In this document: in pieces, positions 1 through 4,907 of the stretch
Layout of the letters: each line of letters begins with the position of its first letter
Position numbering within the stretch: the first letter of the stretch is position 1
Assembly: GCA_964500605.1 (NCBI GenBank)
Contig: CAZCOS010000098.1
Coordinates: 1 to 5,295 of the forward strand
From: Sterolibacterium sp964500605
GTDB taxonomy: Bacteria > Pseudomonadota > Gammaproteobacteria > Burkholderiales > Rhodocyclaceae
Length of the DNA: 5,295 bases
Direction: 5' to 3'
Notes under the pieces: model-generated
The model's database searches: none
The model's input: only the letters and a program-made list of their open reading frames with translations
What the model was told of the DNA's origin: nothing
Program-made: the position numbers and the translations under genes

Positions 1-98
1 GAGGGGAATTTACAGACCTTATTTGCCTGGTGAATAGTCTCGATTGGCTAGTTGTTTCATCAGGAGCCGGGGGAGAGGGCGCTGTAAAAACAAAAACC

Positions 99-1460
99 TC
101 AGCTCCCCCACTGAATTTTCAGCCCGAGATACAGGGTGCGATTTTGGAGTTGAAAGAGTTCGATGCTGGAGGTTTGACGGGTGTGTTCAAAGCGGGCGAC
201 ACATGACCAGCGGGAGTCAAAAGCGTATTCGCCATTGAGTTGCCAGGTTTGCCGGTCGATGCGACGGGCGGTGTTGCCCAGGAGCGGGCTGTAGGCGTGC
301 GCGTCGCGCAGACGGGTGCGCTGGGTGTAGAGCGCCCAGGTGATTGCGCCGGTTTTGTGGGCGATGCCGAGTTGCAGGCTGTCGCGTTGCTGGTCGCCGC
401 CGAGTCGAATGGGATCATTGGCATCGTCGTCGCCATGATGCAGGTTGGCGGTGGTTTGCCATTCCGCACTGCGGCAGGAGAGGCCGAGCTGGGTGCCGCG
501 ATAGTCGCCGTTCTGGTAGGGTGCCTGCGGAAATCGGCGGTTTTCGGTGAATGCGCCCAGGCTGGTGGCGCAACCGGCGGGGGCGTAGGCGGGAGGCAGT
601 TGGTAGGTGAGATTCCAGCCGTCGCTGATGTAGGTGGATTTGTTGTTGAGGGTGAGCCGGGTGTGTTCGAGTCGCCCACCGAGTTGTCCGCCGAGCAGGG
701 GATGAACGTAGGCGGCAGTCAGATGGCCGATGCCTTGGTCGGTATCGGGGGAGGCGTGGCTGTTGCGGGCGAGGTATTCGCCGGTGAGTTGCATCACGCC
801 ATCGCCTAAGGTGTGCAGCGCAACGCCGGTGAGGTCAAGCCGCTGGGCGGCACCGGCTACGCGGTGTTCGCTGGCATCGAGCTCGATGGGGACGTTGCCG
901 CTGGGCAGGGTGAGGGTCAGCGTTTTCAGGCCGGGGGCGCTGTTGAGGTTGGTTTCGCGCCCCGTGGTGAGTTCGAGTGCGCCTGAGAATCGCCAGCCCT
1001 TGCCCTGCCATTGGTCAAGCTGGGCTGTCAGCCAGGTTTGCAAGGCGGCAGGGATGTCCGGACGTTTGACGACTTCTCCGGCAAGACTGCGGGCGGAGGC
1101 GACTTCACCCAGCTCGGCCAGTGCCTGCGCGTAATCGAGCTGCGCACCCGCCAGTTCCGGGTCAATCATCAGGGCTTTTTCAAGCGCGATGGCGGCTTCT
1201 TGAGAACGACCCAGACTGATGAGCAGCGCGCCGTGATAGGCGAAGTAGTCCGCACGCGTCTGACAGGCATCGCCCAGGGGGGCAAGCCGCCGGTCTTCCT
1301 GCTGCCTCAGCGCGCGCGTGGCCGGCAGCACCACCGGAAAAGCGGCAGGGCAGTCGAGGCTGGCGGCAGACGGAGAGGACATGCCCCAGACTGACTGGGG
1401 AAGTACCCACACGCTGATGGCTATGAACAACGCATGCAGTGAGGGGGGGGGATATTTCAA
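99..1460 (-). CDS. TPR-containing outer-membrane beta-barrel protein (Slam/DUF560-like architecture)
   Basis: The 453-residue protein begins with a signal-peptide-like segment (Lys2, three prolines, then a hydrophobic stretch at about 9-25). Two tetratricopeptide-like helical repeats follow at about 70-136, including a 34-residue unit with a typical ALL..LGR..EA....KAL.IDPE pattern. From about residue 155 the chain turns into alternating beta-strands with short polar loops, opening with GWRFSGALELTTGRETNLNSA and ending LYLGLKIQWGS. This order, periplasmic TPR then a barrel of roughly 300 residues, is that of the surface lipoprotein assembly modulator family, though the TPR part here is short. 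Membership is inference; other TPR-barrel exporters such as PgaA-like proteins share the layout. The start is TTG with no convincing ribosome binding site; an in-frame TAG lies 12 bases upstream and no in-frame ATG precedes Met27, so the start is uncertain. Codons 4-6 are a run of nine C. No substrate lipoprotein is visible nearby. Confidence 0.75.
   Translation of the reverse strand: MKYPPPSLHALFIAISVWVLPQSVWGMSSPSAASLDCPAAFPVVLPATRALRQQEDRRLAPLGDACQTRADYFAYHGALLISLGRSQEAAIALEKALMIDPELAGAQLDYAQALAELGEVASARSLAGEVVKRPDIPAALQTWLTAQLDQWQGKGWRFSGALELTTGRETNLNSAPGLKTLTLTLPSGNVPIELDASEHRVAGAAQRLDLTGVALHTLGDGVMQLTGEYLARNSHASPDTDQGIGHLTAAYVHPLLGGQLGGRLEHTRLTLNNKSTYISDGWNLTYQLPPAYAPAGCATSLGAFTENRRFPQAPYQNGDYRGTQLGLSCRSAEWQTTANLHHGDDDANDPIRLGGDQQRDSLQLGIAHKTGAITWALYTQRTRLRDAHAYSPLLGNTARRIDRQTWQLNGEYAFDSRWSCVARFEHTRQTSSIELFQLQNRTLYLGLKIQWGS
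1443..1451 (-). repeat. Nine-base poly-C tract in the 5' end of the TPR-barrel gene
   Basis: On the coding strand nine consecutive C encode Pro4-Pro5-Pro6, just after the TTG start and before the hydrophobic core of the signal peptide. Gain or loss of one C would throw the whole protein out of frame. Such tracts are established phase-variation switches in surface proteins of other Gram-negative bacteria; whether this one varies is inference. Confidence 0.9.
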
Positions 1461-1865
1461 TGCTTGAATCTATCGAGTGCGTGAAAAGGCGGGAGATGTT
1501 GCTTCATGGGGAGGGGATTTAACGTGAAATACAAAAATCAGAGTCGCGATGTTGGATTGAAGCTTCGAGCGTAGCGAGCAAATTAGTAGCCGCCCCTTGA
1601 GGGGGCGTAGGCGGGGTTTCACGGAGCACTGCTCCGTGCCGCCGAAGCCGGACGGCTGTGCAAAGCCGTCCGTGGGGGATGGGTGGGGTAAGCGTATTTG
1701 GTATCGGGTAACGAATTTCATCCTCTGTGGGTGGAGACGGCCACCATGCACGTTAGTCGAGTAATCGCAGGGCGAGGCTGGGGTGAATCCCCGAAAACCA
1801 CGCCCTACTCCGCCCTACTCCATCTTTATCCGCCCTTATCCACCCTACACCCTACACCCTACGCC
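1461..1865. other. 405-bp gene-free, repeat-rich intergenic region
   Basis: No convincing gene lies here. An open frame on the minus strand (1470-1751, 93 residues) crosses three hairpins, has no recognisable domain, and looks like chance coding. The region holds the hairpin cluster at 1591-1672 and the C-rich array from 1801. I see no clear promoter for the TPR-barrel gene, although one should lie between about 1470 and 1580 on the minus strand. Confidence 0.7.
1591..1672. repeat. Cluster of three tandem GC-rich hairpins (REP/intergenic-repeat-like)
   Basis: Three perfect inverted repeats follow one another: 1591-1607 (6-bp arms CGCCCC/GGGGCG, 5-base loop), 1620-1638 (9-bp arms CACGGAGCA/TGCTCCGTG, 1 base between) and 1649-1672 (9-bp arms CGGACGGCT/AGCCGTCCG, 6-base loop). 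The serial stems in a non-coding gap resemble dispersed extragenic palindromic elements. None is followed by a clear T run, so a simple terminator is less likely, although the second or third could still end transcription from either side. Confidence 0.65.
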
Positions 1866-1874
1866 CTAGCCCCC
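1801..1874. repeat. C-rich short tandem array (10-bp CGCCCTACTC units, then 7-bp ACACCCT units)
   Basis: Decamers CGCCCTACTC occur at 1801 and 1811, with a variant CGCCCTTATC at 1831. From 1843 the spacing becomes 7 bp, with CCC runs at 1843, 1850, 1857 and 1864, then CCCCC at 1870. Read on the minus strand this is TAGGGTG-type DNA with five G runs separated by loops of 3-4 bases, which fits a G-quadruplex. The array overlaps the 3' end of the membrane-anchored protein gene and supplies its TAG stop. A related array in the opposite orientation lies at 4448-4488. Confidence 0.85.
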
Positions 1875-2387
1875 TTTGAAAATGGGACCGAGAAAGCGGT
1901 AAGCCATTGCCAGCACGGAAACCACGATGACCATAATCAGGAAGCTTTGCATTCCTCCCGATTTTTTCTTTTCTGTGCGCGCTGAAGGCGCGTAGGCAGA
2001 AGGTTGTTCCCGACGATGCTTGGTGCGGTGGGTATTGGTCACCTGCGCGGCACCGGGGTCACTCCAGACATCCGTTCCCGACGTGGGGGCGTTTGCCAGT
2101 TGGTCGCCGTTGTCGACGATCTTGAAGGCTTCGGCAAAGGAGACTTGCAGTTTTTCAGCCAGAGGGACGGCGCGAACGGTCTTGTTGAACTTTTGAAGGA
2201 AGAGGATTTCTGCCCCTGCTTCCATCGGAAAGCCCTGCCGTGATCCCCCACGCGAGTCCATGAACAGCTCTTGCAAAAATGCATCACATTCCTGGGTGCC
2301 CCACTTGGCCTGGATCTTTTCCAGGACTCTCGAAAAACCCTCCAGTTCGGCGCGAATTTCCTGTCCGGTTCCGGTGTTATCGGTCAT
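1866..2387 (-). CDS. Hypothetical protein with C-terminal membrane anchor
   Basis: I do not recognise this 173-residue protein. Residues 1-95 look like a folded, mostly helical soluble domain with a notable MDSRGGSRQGFPMEA stretch at 43-57. Residues 98-145 are polar, low in hydrophobics and end in a basic cluster (RTEKKK, 138-143), consistent with a flexible linker. Residues about 147-167 form a single hydrophobic segment (FLIMVIVVSVLAMAYRFLG) followed by only a few residues. That is the layout of a tail-anchored inner-membrane protein with its domain in the cytoplasm; the topology is inferred from the basic cluster before the helix. The ATG start has a weak AGAGAG signal 8 bases upstream. 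It follows the TetR gene by 61 bp in the same direction and may be co-transcribed. The last codons run into the G-rich heptamer array, so the tail length may have been set by repeat expansion. Confidence 0.75.
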   Translation of the reverse strand: MTDNTGTGQEIRAELEGFSRVLEKIQAKWGTQECDAFLQELFMDSRGGSRQGFPMEAGAEILFLQKFNKTVRAVPLAEKLQVSFAEAFKIVDNGDQLANAPTSGTDVWSDPGAAQVTNTHRTKHRREQPSAYAPSARTEKKKSGGMQSFLIMVIVVSVLAMAYRFLGPIFKGG

Positions 2388-2448
2388 GGTTTTTGCTCTC
2401 TATCAACATGCGACGGGAAGATGGTGTGCAGTATGATACTTTAATCTT

Positions 2449-3168
2449 TTACTCTGTGACGGCTCGAATGATTTGCATCACGCTGTCACGAAAGCCCTGT
2501 TCGCTGGAAATGGCGACCAGTTGGGGTGCCAGCTTGGCGATATCGGGGAAGTTTTCTAACGAAACACGTTCAAAACTGAGCGGGCGCGCGTTGGACGGGA
2601 GTTGTTCAGTGGCGACTTCTGAACCGAAGGCAATAAGCCGACGTTCTGCTTCGTTCATCAACACGACAGAGCCAATCATGTGTGCCATGAGCATGTGAAA
2701 CAGTTGTGCGGCCTGCTCAGGCGAGAGCCCGGCCTGGTTCAACTCCAGCAGGATGCGATTCATGACGGCCAATGCCTTGCCGCCCTGATAGGAGGCATTG
2801 TCGAGCAGGGGCATCACCCCTGGATGGGCGCACAAGGCACTGCGCATTCCGACGTAAGTGGTATAGAGCCATTCGCGCCAGTCGGTTTCGTTGTGGTTGG
2901 TGACATCGTAGTCACCGACGACCAGATCAACCAGCTCGCTTTCGATTTCCGCCTTGCTCTTGTAGTGCCGGTAGATGGCCATGGCCGAAACGCCCAACTG
3001 CTCGGCCAGTTTGCGCACGGTCAGCCCGGCTAGACCATCGCGATCAATGAGATTGAGCGAGGTTCGCAGGATGAGTGCTTGCGACAGCGTGCCGCGTGGC
3101 ACCGCTGCACGCGGTGTCGTTTTTCGGGGTTTGCCAGAAGGGGGCAAGGGTGTCTTGGCAGCCAGCAT
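2449..3168 (-). CDS. TetR/AcrR-family transcriptional regulator
   Basis: The protein is 239 residues from the chosen start. A basic, proline-rich N-terminal tail (about 5-26) leads into a typical TetR DNA-binding domain: helix 1 around ALILRTSLNLIDRDG, then the helix-turn-helix LTVRKLAEQLGVSAMAIYRHYKSK at 49-72, whose AIYRHY is the hallmark of the recognition helix. The remaining 165 residues are helical and form the ligand-binding and dimerisation part, which is too variable to name an effector. An upstream in-frame ATG at 3231 would add 21 residues. I prefer 3168 because GGAG lies 10 bases before it and because two inverted repeats (3182-3206, 3208-3222) would otherwise be coding. These repeats make autoregulation likely. 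The target genes are unknown; the membrane-anchored protein gene 61 bp downstream and the b561 gene upstream are candidates. Confidence 0.88.
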   Translation of the reverse strand: MLAAKTPLPPSGKPRKTTPRAAVPRGTLSQALILRTSLNLIDRDGLAGLTVRKLAEQLGVSAMAIYRHYKSKAEIESELVDLVVGDYDVTNHNETDWREWLYTTYVGMRSALCAHPGVMPLLDNASYQGGKALAVMNRILLELNQAGLSPEQAAQLFHMLMAHMIGSVVLMNEAERRLIAFGSEVATEQLPSNARPLSFERVSLENFPDIAKLAPQLVAISSEQGFRDSVMQIIRAVTE

Positions 3169-3181
3169 GGCTGGGCATCTC

Positions 3182-3206
3182 CAGTCGTTTCCAAGTTCAA
3201 CGACTG
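3182..3206. promoter_or_regulatory. Inverted repeat in the TetR leader, touching the ribosome binding site
   Basis: The arms CAGTCGTT (3182-3189) and AACGACTG (3199-3206) are perfect 8-bp complements around 9 bases. The GGAG ribosome binding signal (complement of 3179-3182) shares its first base with the stem. The repeat could be an operator half of a double site or an RNA hairpin that limits translation of the regulator; the sequence does not decide between them. Confidence 0.55.
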
Positions 3207-3207
3207 A

Positions 3208-3222
3208 GCTTACATCGTAAGC
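3208..3222. promoter_or_regulatory. Candidate TetR-family operator
   Basis: GCTTACATCGTAAGC is a perfect 6-bp inverted repeat around 3 central bases, 40 bp upstream of the TetR start. Short palindromes of this size directly ahead of the regulator gene are typical operators of autoregulated TetR proteins. A weak -10-like TACGAT lies within it on the minus strand, so binding would block transcription. The assignment to this regulator is inferred from position only. Confidence 0.5.
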
Positions 3223-3274
3223 CGTACACATGAATCTTTCATGAGCGATGCTTTTGCCTTCGTATTTGAAAGGC

Positions 3275-3316
3275 TTGCAGGAAGGGGAGGCATCACTACC
3301 ACGCCCATTCCTGCAA
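3275..3316. other. Long inverted repeat downstream of cytochrome b561
   Basis: TTGCAGGAA (3275-3283) and TTCCTGCAA (3308-3316) are perfect 9-bp arms separated by 24 bases, starting 10 bases after the b561 stop codon. In RNA this would be a stem with a large loop. There is no T run after it, so it is a poor intrinsic terminator; it may protect the 3' end of the b561 message or bind a dimeric protein. Confidence 0.4.
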
Positions 3317-3325
3317 TTTCAGGAT

Positions 3326-3880
3326 TCAGCGGTTTTTGGCGAGAAAGGGCAGCATCCGCGCCAGAATGTCATCGCGATCCTTGAAGTGATGCTTGAGTGA
3401 GGCCAGCGTATGCAAGACGAACAAGGTGCACAAGGCGTAATTGCTGGCTTCGTGCATTCCTTTCATGACCTTGCCCGCGGCTTCGTTGGGGCCCACGAGA
3501 TCAGGGAGCTGGAACAGGCTGAACACCATGACCGGCCGTCCGGCAAAGGAGCTCATCAGCCAGCCGGTGAGCGGCGAGAGGAGCATGAACAAGTACAGGC
3601 CATGCACCATGCCGTGGGCAATGCGTTTTTCCAGTGCGGGCATGTTGGCGGGCAGTGCGGGCGGCTTGTGCGTGAAACGCCAGGCGAGCCGAACGAAGAG
3701 CAGCATCAGAATGCATGCCCCAATGGATTTGTGGCAGGCATAAAGCTCCAGCTTGGTGGGGCTATTGGGCAATTCGTGCATGTAAAGCCCCAGACCCAGA
3801 TTGGCAATGATGGCAATGGCCATCAACCAGTGCAGGGCAATGGCAACGGAGGTATAGCGTTCTGAAGCGGCCAGACTCAT
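3326..3880 (-). CDS. Cytochrome b561 (CybB/YodB-type), dihaem inner-membrane protein
   Basis: The 184-residue protein has four hydrophobic helices (about 12-33, 49-68, 90-110, 145-163) and the usual length for prokaryotic cytochrome b561. Histidines stand where the family places its two haem b ligand pairs: His17 in ALHW, His50 in CHKSIG, His143 in GMHE and His157 in LHTLASLKHHF; the assignment as ligands follows from the family pattern. The C-terminal KHHFKDRDDILARMLP is also characteristic. The family moves electrons in the inner membrane, for E. coli CybB between superoxide and ubiquinone; the partner here is not known. The ATG start has AAGGA 9 bases upstream. It lies 95 bp downstream of ubiK in the same direction, a gap large enough for its own promoter, though I see no strong one. 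Another possible subtype is a YceI-associated b561, but no YceI gene is present in the window. Confidence 0.92.
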   Translation of the reverse strand: MSLAASERYTSVAIALHWLMAIAIIANLGLGLYMHELPNSPTKLELYACHKSIGACILMLLFVRLAWRFTHKPPALPANMPALEKRIAHGMVHGLYLFMLLSPLTGWLMSSFAGRPVMVFSLFQLPDLVGPNEAAGKVMKGMHEASNYALCTLFVLHTLASLKHHFKDRDDILARMLPFLAKNR

Positions 3881-3975
3881 GGCAGGTGATCCTTTCTAGG
3901 AAGTGAGTTAAGCGTGAAGCGAACAAAGGGATGATGGCGTTCAGCCGAAGGGATGAAGCAGGCTGCGCGTTACGT

Positions 3976-4212
3976 TTACTCCTGTTTTCCCAGACGGACT
4001 TCGAGGGCTGCCAGCCTTTCCTGACAACGCGCCAGAAGAGCGGTCTGTATCTCGAATTCCTCGCGGGTGACGAGATCGAGACGGGAAAAGGTGCTGCTCA
4101 TCAAGGCACGCACATTTTTTTCGATGTCCTTGGCAGGCGTGGTGGCCGCCAGCTCACTGATGCGATACGCCAAGGGCTGAAGCATGGATTCAAACAGATT
4201 GGGATTGGACAT
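3976..4212 (-). CDS. ubiK: UbiK accessory factor for ubiquinone biosynthesis (BMFP/YqiC family)
   Basis: The 78-residue protein matches the small UbiK family in length and pattern. An amphipathic N-terminal helix (FESMLQPLAYRISEL, 7-21) is followed by the family's DIEKNVRALMSSTFSRLDLVTREEFEIQ core (29-56) and a C-terminal coiled coil (LLARCQERLAALEVRL, 59-74) that makes a trimer in known members. UbiK helps assemble the soluble Ubi complex with UbiJ and contacts lipids; it is needed for efficient aerobic ubiquinone synthesis. The frame is open 14 codons further upstream, but AGGAG at 4220-4224 sits 7 bases before the ATG at 4212, and the extra residues are encoded by short repeats, so I take 4212 as the start. 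No other ubi gene is visible; the next gene, 95 bp away, is cytochrome b561. Confidence 0.93.
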   Translation of the reverse strand: MSNPNLFESMLQPLAYRISELAATTPAKDIEKNVRALMSSTFSRLDLVTREEFEIQTALLARCQERLAALEVRLGKQE

Positions 4213-4219
4213 GATGAGT

Positions 4220-4224
4220 CTCCT
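4220..4224 (-). promoter_or_regulatory. Ribosome binding site that fixes the ubiK start
   Basis: AGGAG on the minus strand lies 7 bases before the ATG at 4212. A second AGGAG is 9 bases further upstream as part of a CTCAGGAGG-like duplication. Together they rule against the longer reading frame that begins at 4254. Confidence 0.8.
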
Positions 4225-4234
4225 GAGCCTCCTG

Positions 4235-4262
4235 AGTATTTGACAATTCGACAATTCGACAA
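4235..4262 (-). promoter_or_regulatory. Weak candidate ubiK promoter overlapping the 8-bp repeat
   Basis: On the minus strand TTGTCG (4257-4262, four of six bases of TTGACA) is followed after 16 bases by AATACT (4235-4240, four of six bases of TATAAT). The leader would be only about 15 bases. The -35-like hexamer is part of each 8-bp repeat unit, so only one unit is correctly spaced. Matches of this quality arise by chance, and the call is tentative. Confidence 0.25.
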
Positions 4263-4273
4263 TTCGACAATCC
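4242..4273. repeat. 8-bp tandem repeat, GACAATTC x 4
   Basis: Three exact copies of GACAATTC (4242, 4250, 4258) are followed by a variant GACAATCC (4266). The array lies 30 bp upstream of the ubiK start. The unit is not a multiple of three and the array is outside the predicted protein. Confidence 0.95.
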
Positions 4274-4319
4274 GCCAGTTTGCCAGATTCTTGAGTCGCT
4301 GGTTTGCGCCATGAGGTAA

Positions 4320-4370
4320 TGTCAATCCAAAGCTGAAATGTCCTCTTCTCTGCAACGCTAAAATGTCCGC
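4320..4370. mobile_element. Possible insertion-sequence end remnant with 25-bp-spaced direct repeats
   Basis: CTGAAATGTCC (4333-4343) and CTAAAATGTCC (4358-4368) match at 10 of 11 bases, 25 bp apart; over 16 bases (4330-4345 against 4355-4370) 13 match. A TG dinucleotide starts the block at 4320 (TGTCAATCC). Serial internal repeats beginning from a TG terminus are known at the ends of IS21-family elements, so this may be an orphan end. No transposase gene or second end is in the window, and no database comparison was possible. Confidence 0.3.
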
Positions 4371-4447
4371 TGCCCCATTCACGACGAGGACGCGATAAGC
4401 CCCCTGGTTTTGAATTGGCTATTGATTTTGCGGCGAGAAGATCGAAA

Positions 4448-4488
4448 GGGAGGGCGGAGGGTGCAGGGTATAGGGTGTAGGGTGTATA
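4448..4488. repeat. G-rich heptamer array (GGGTGYA), putative G-quadruplex
   Basis: Six GGG runs start at 4448, 4452, 4459, 4466, 4473 and 4480 with loops of 1, 4, 4, 4 and 4 bases. From 4459 the period is 7 bp. The segment TAGGGTGTAGGGTGTA at 4471-4486 is the exact reverse complement of 1846-1861 in the other array. It lies 9 bp beyond the hicB stop codon. The spacing fits a G-quadruplex on the plus strand. Confidence 0.85.
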
Positions 4489-4496
4489 CCATCACC

Positions 4497-4907
4497 TCAA
4501 ACATGGGCATCTTTACGACCCAAACCTTCAGCAATAAAGGCAAGAACCAGAGCATTCAGGCTAACGCCCTCGGACTTCGCGCGCTCGGCCAACTTGGCAT
4601 GAATTGACTTGGGCAGGCGAGTCACAAAACGACCGGAGGCCATCGGAACAGGTTCGGGTTGGTAGGATGGTGCTGGAATAGACTTGCCGGCATCAGCTCT
4701 GGCTGAAATCCACGATGCGAAGGCGTCGCGCCCATTCGCGACGGCTTCTGCTTCAGTTTCACCATCGGACATGCAACCGGGCAAATCCGGGAAAGTAATC
4801 AGAAAGCCACCCCCATCTTCCGCCGACAGAGGACTGACGATGTGAGCATAAGACTCGAAGGGATATTCAGGCTTCACTTGAGTAACTTGCTTGATGATGG
4901 TGCTCAT
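4497..4907 (-). CDS. hicB: HicB-type antitoxin (partial RNase H fold plus ribbon-helix-helix)
   Basis: The 136-residue protein has the two-part layout of HicB. Residues about 18-80 form the degenerate RNase H-like domain, with GGGFLITFPDLPGCMSDGET at 32-51 containing the family signature FPDLPGC, followed by the EAEAVANGRDAF helix. Residues 92-130 (GRFVTRLPKSIHAKLAERAKSEGVSLNALVLAFIAEGL) are a ribbon-helix-helix DNA-binding domain. HicB blocks its toxin by direct binding and represses its own operon. Its ATG overlaps the hicA stop codon as ATGA, with AAGGAG (4916-4921) 8 bases upstream inside hicA, so the two are translationally coupled. The toxin-first order is the usual one for this family. 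The likely operator is the inverted repeat at 5158-5177. Confidence 0.93.
   Translation of the reverse strand: MSTIIKQVTQVKPEYPFESYAHIVSPLSAEDGGGFLITFPDLPGCMSDGETEAEAVANGRDAFASWISARADAGKSIPAPSYQPEPVPMASGRFVTRLPKSIHAKLAERAKSEGVSLNALVLAFIAEGLGRKDAHV

Noticed and set aside
86..98. T-rich run on the minus strand after the TPR-barrel stop, possible terminator
   Set aside because: The only stems before it are about 4 bp with an 8-base loop, or lie inside the coding end, too weak for an intrinsic terminator call.
240..809. Long plus-strand open frame of 189 codons
   Set aside because: It lies wholly inside the TPR-barrel gene on the opposite strand, is Gly/Val/Ala-rich as expected for an antisense shadow in GC-rich DNA, and shows no domain.
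1470..1751. 93-codon minus-strand frame in the intergenic gap
   Set aside because: It runs through three hairpins, has no domain and no good ribosome binding site; it is more likely repeat DNA that happens to be open.
2430..2440. Small palindrome AGTATGATACT between the TetR gene and the anchored-protein gene, sharing GATACT with the hicAB operator
   Set aside because: Five-base arms in AT-rich DNA arise by chance, and no properly spaced promoter elements accompany it.
3169..3231. N-terminal extension of the TetR protein from an ATG at 3231
   Set aside because: The 21 extra residues do not look like a TetR N-terminus, the stretch contains two inverted repeats, and a better ribosome binding signal precedes 3168.
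3926..3957. Direct repeat AAGGGATGA about 22 bp apart between ubiK and cytochrome b561
   Set aside because: Too short and only two copies; no link to a promoter or binding site could be made.
4101..4382. 93-codon minus-strand frame overlapping ubiK
   Set aside because: Its second half is out of frame with the well-supported ubiK, and its first half translates the tandem repeats and the insertion-sequence-like end.
4242..4488. Possible CRISPR array because of several short repeats in one gap
   Set aside because: The repeats are of three unrelated kinds, directly tandem or heptameric, without regular 30-bp repeats and unique spacers, and there are no cas genes.
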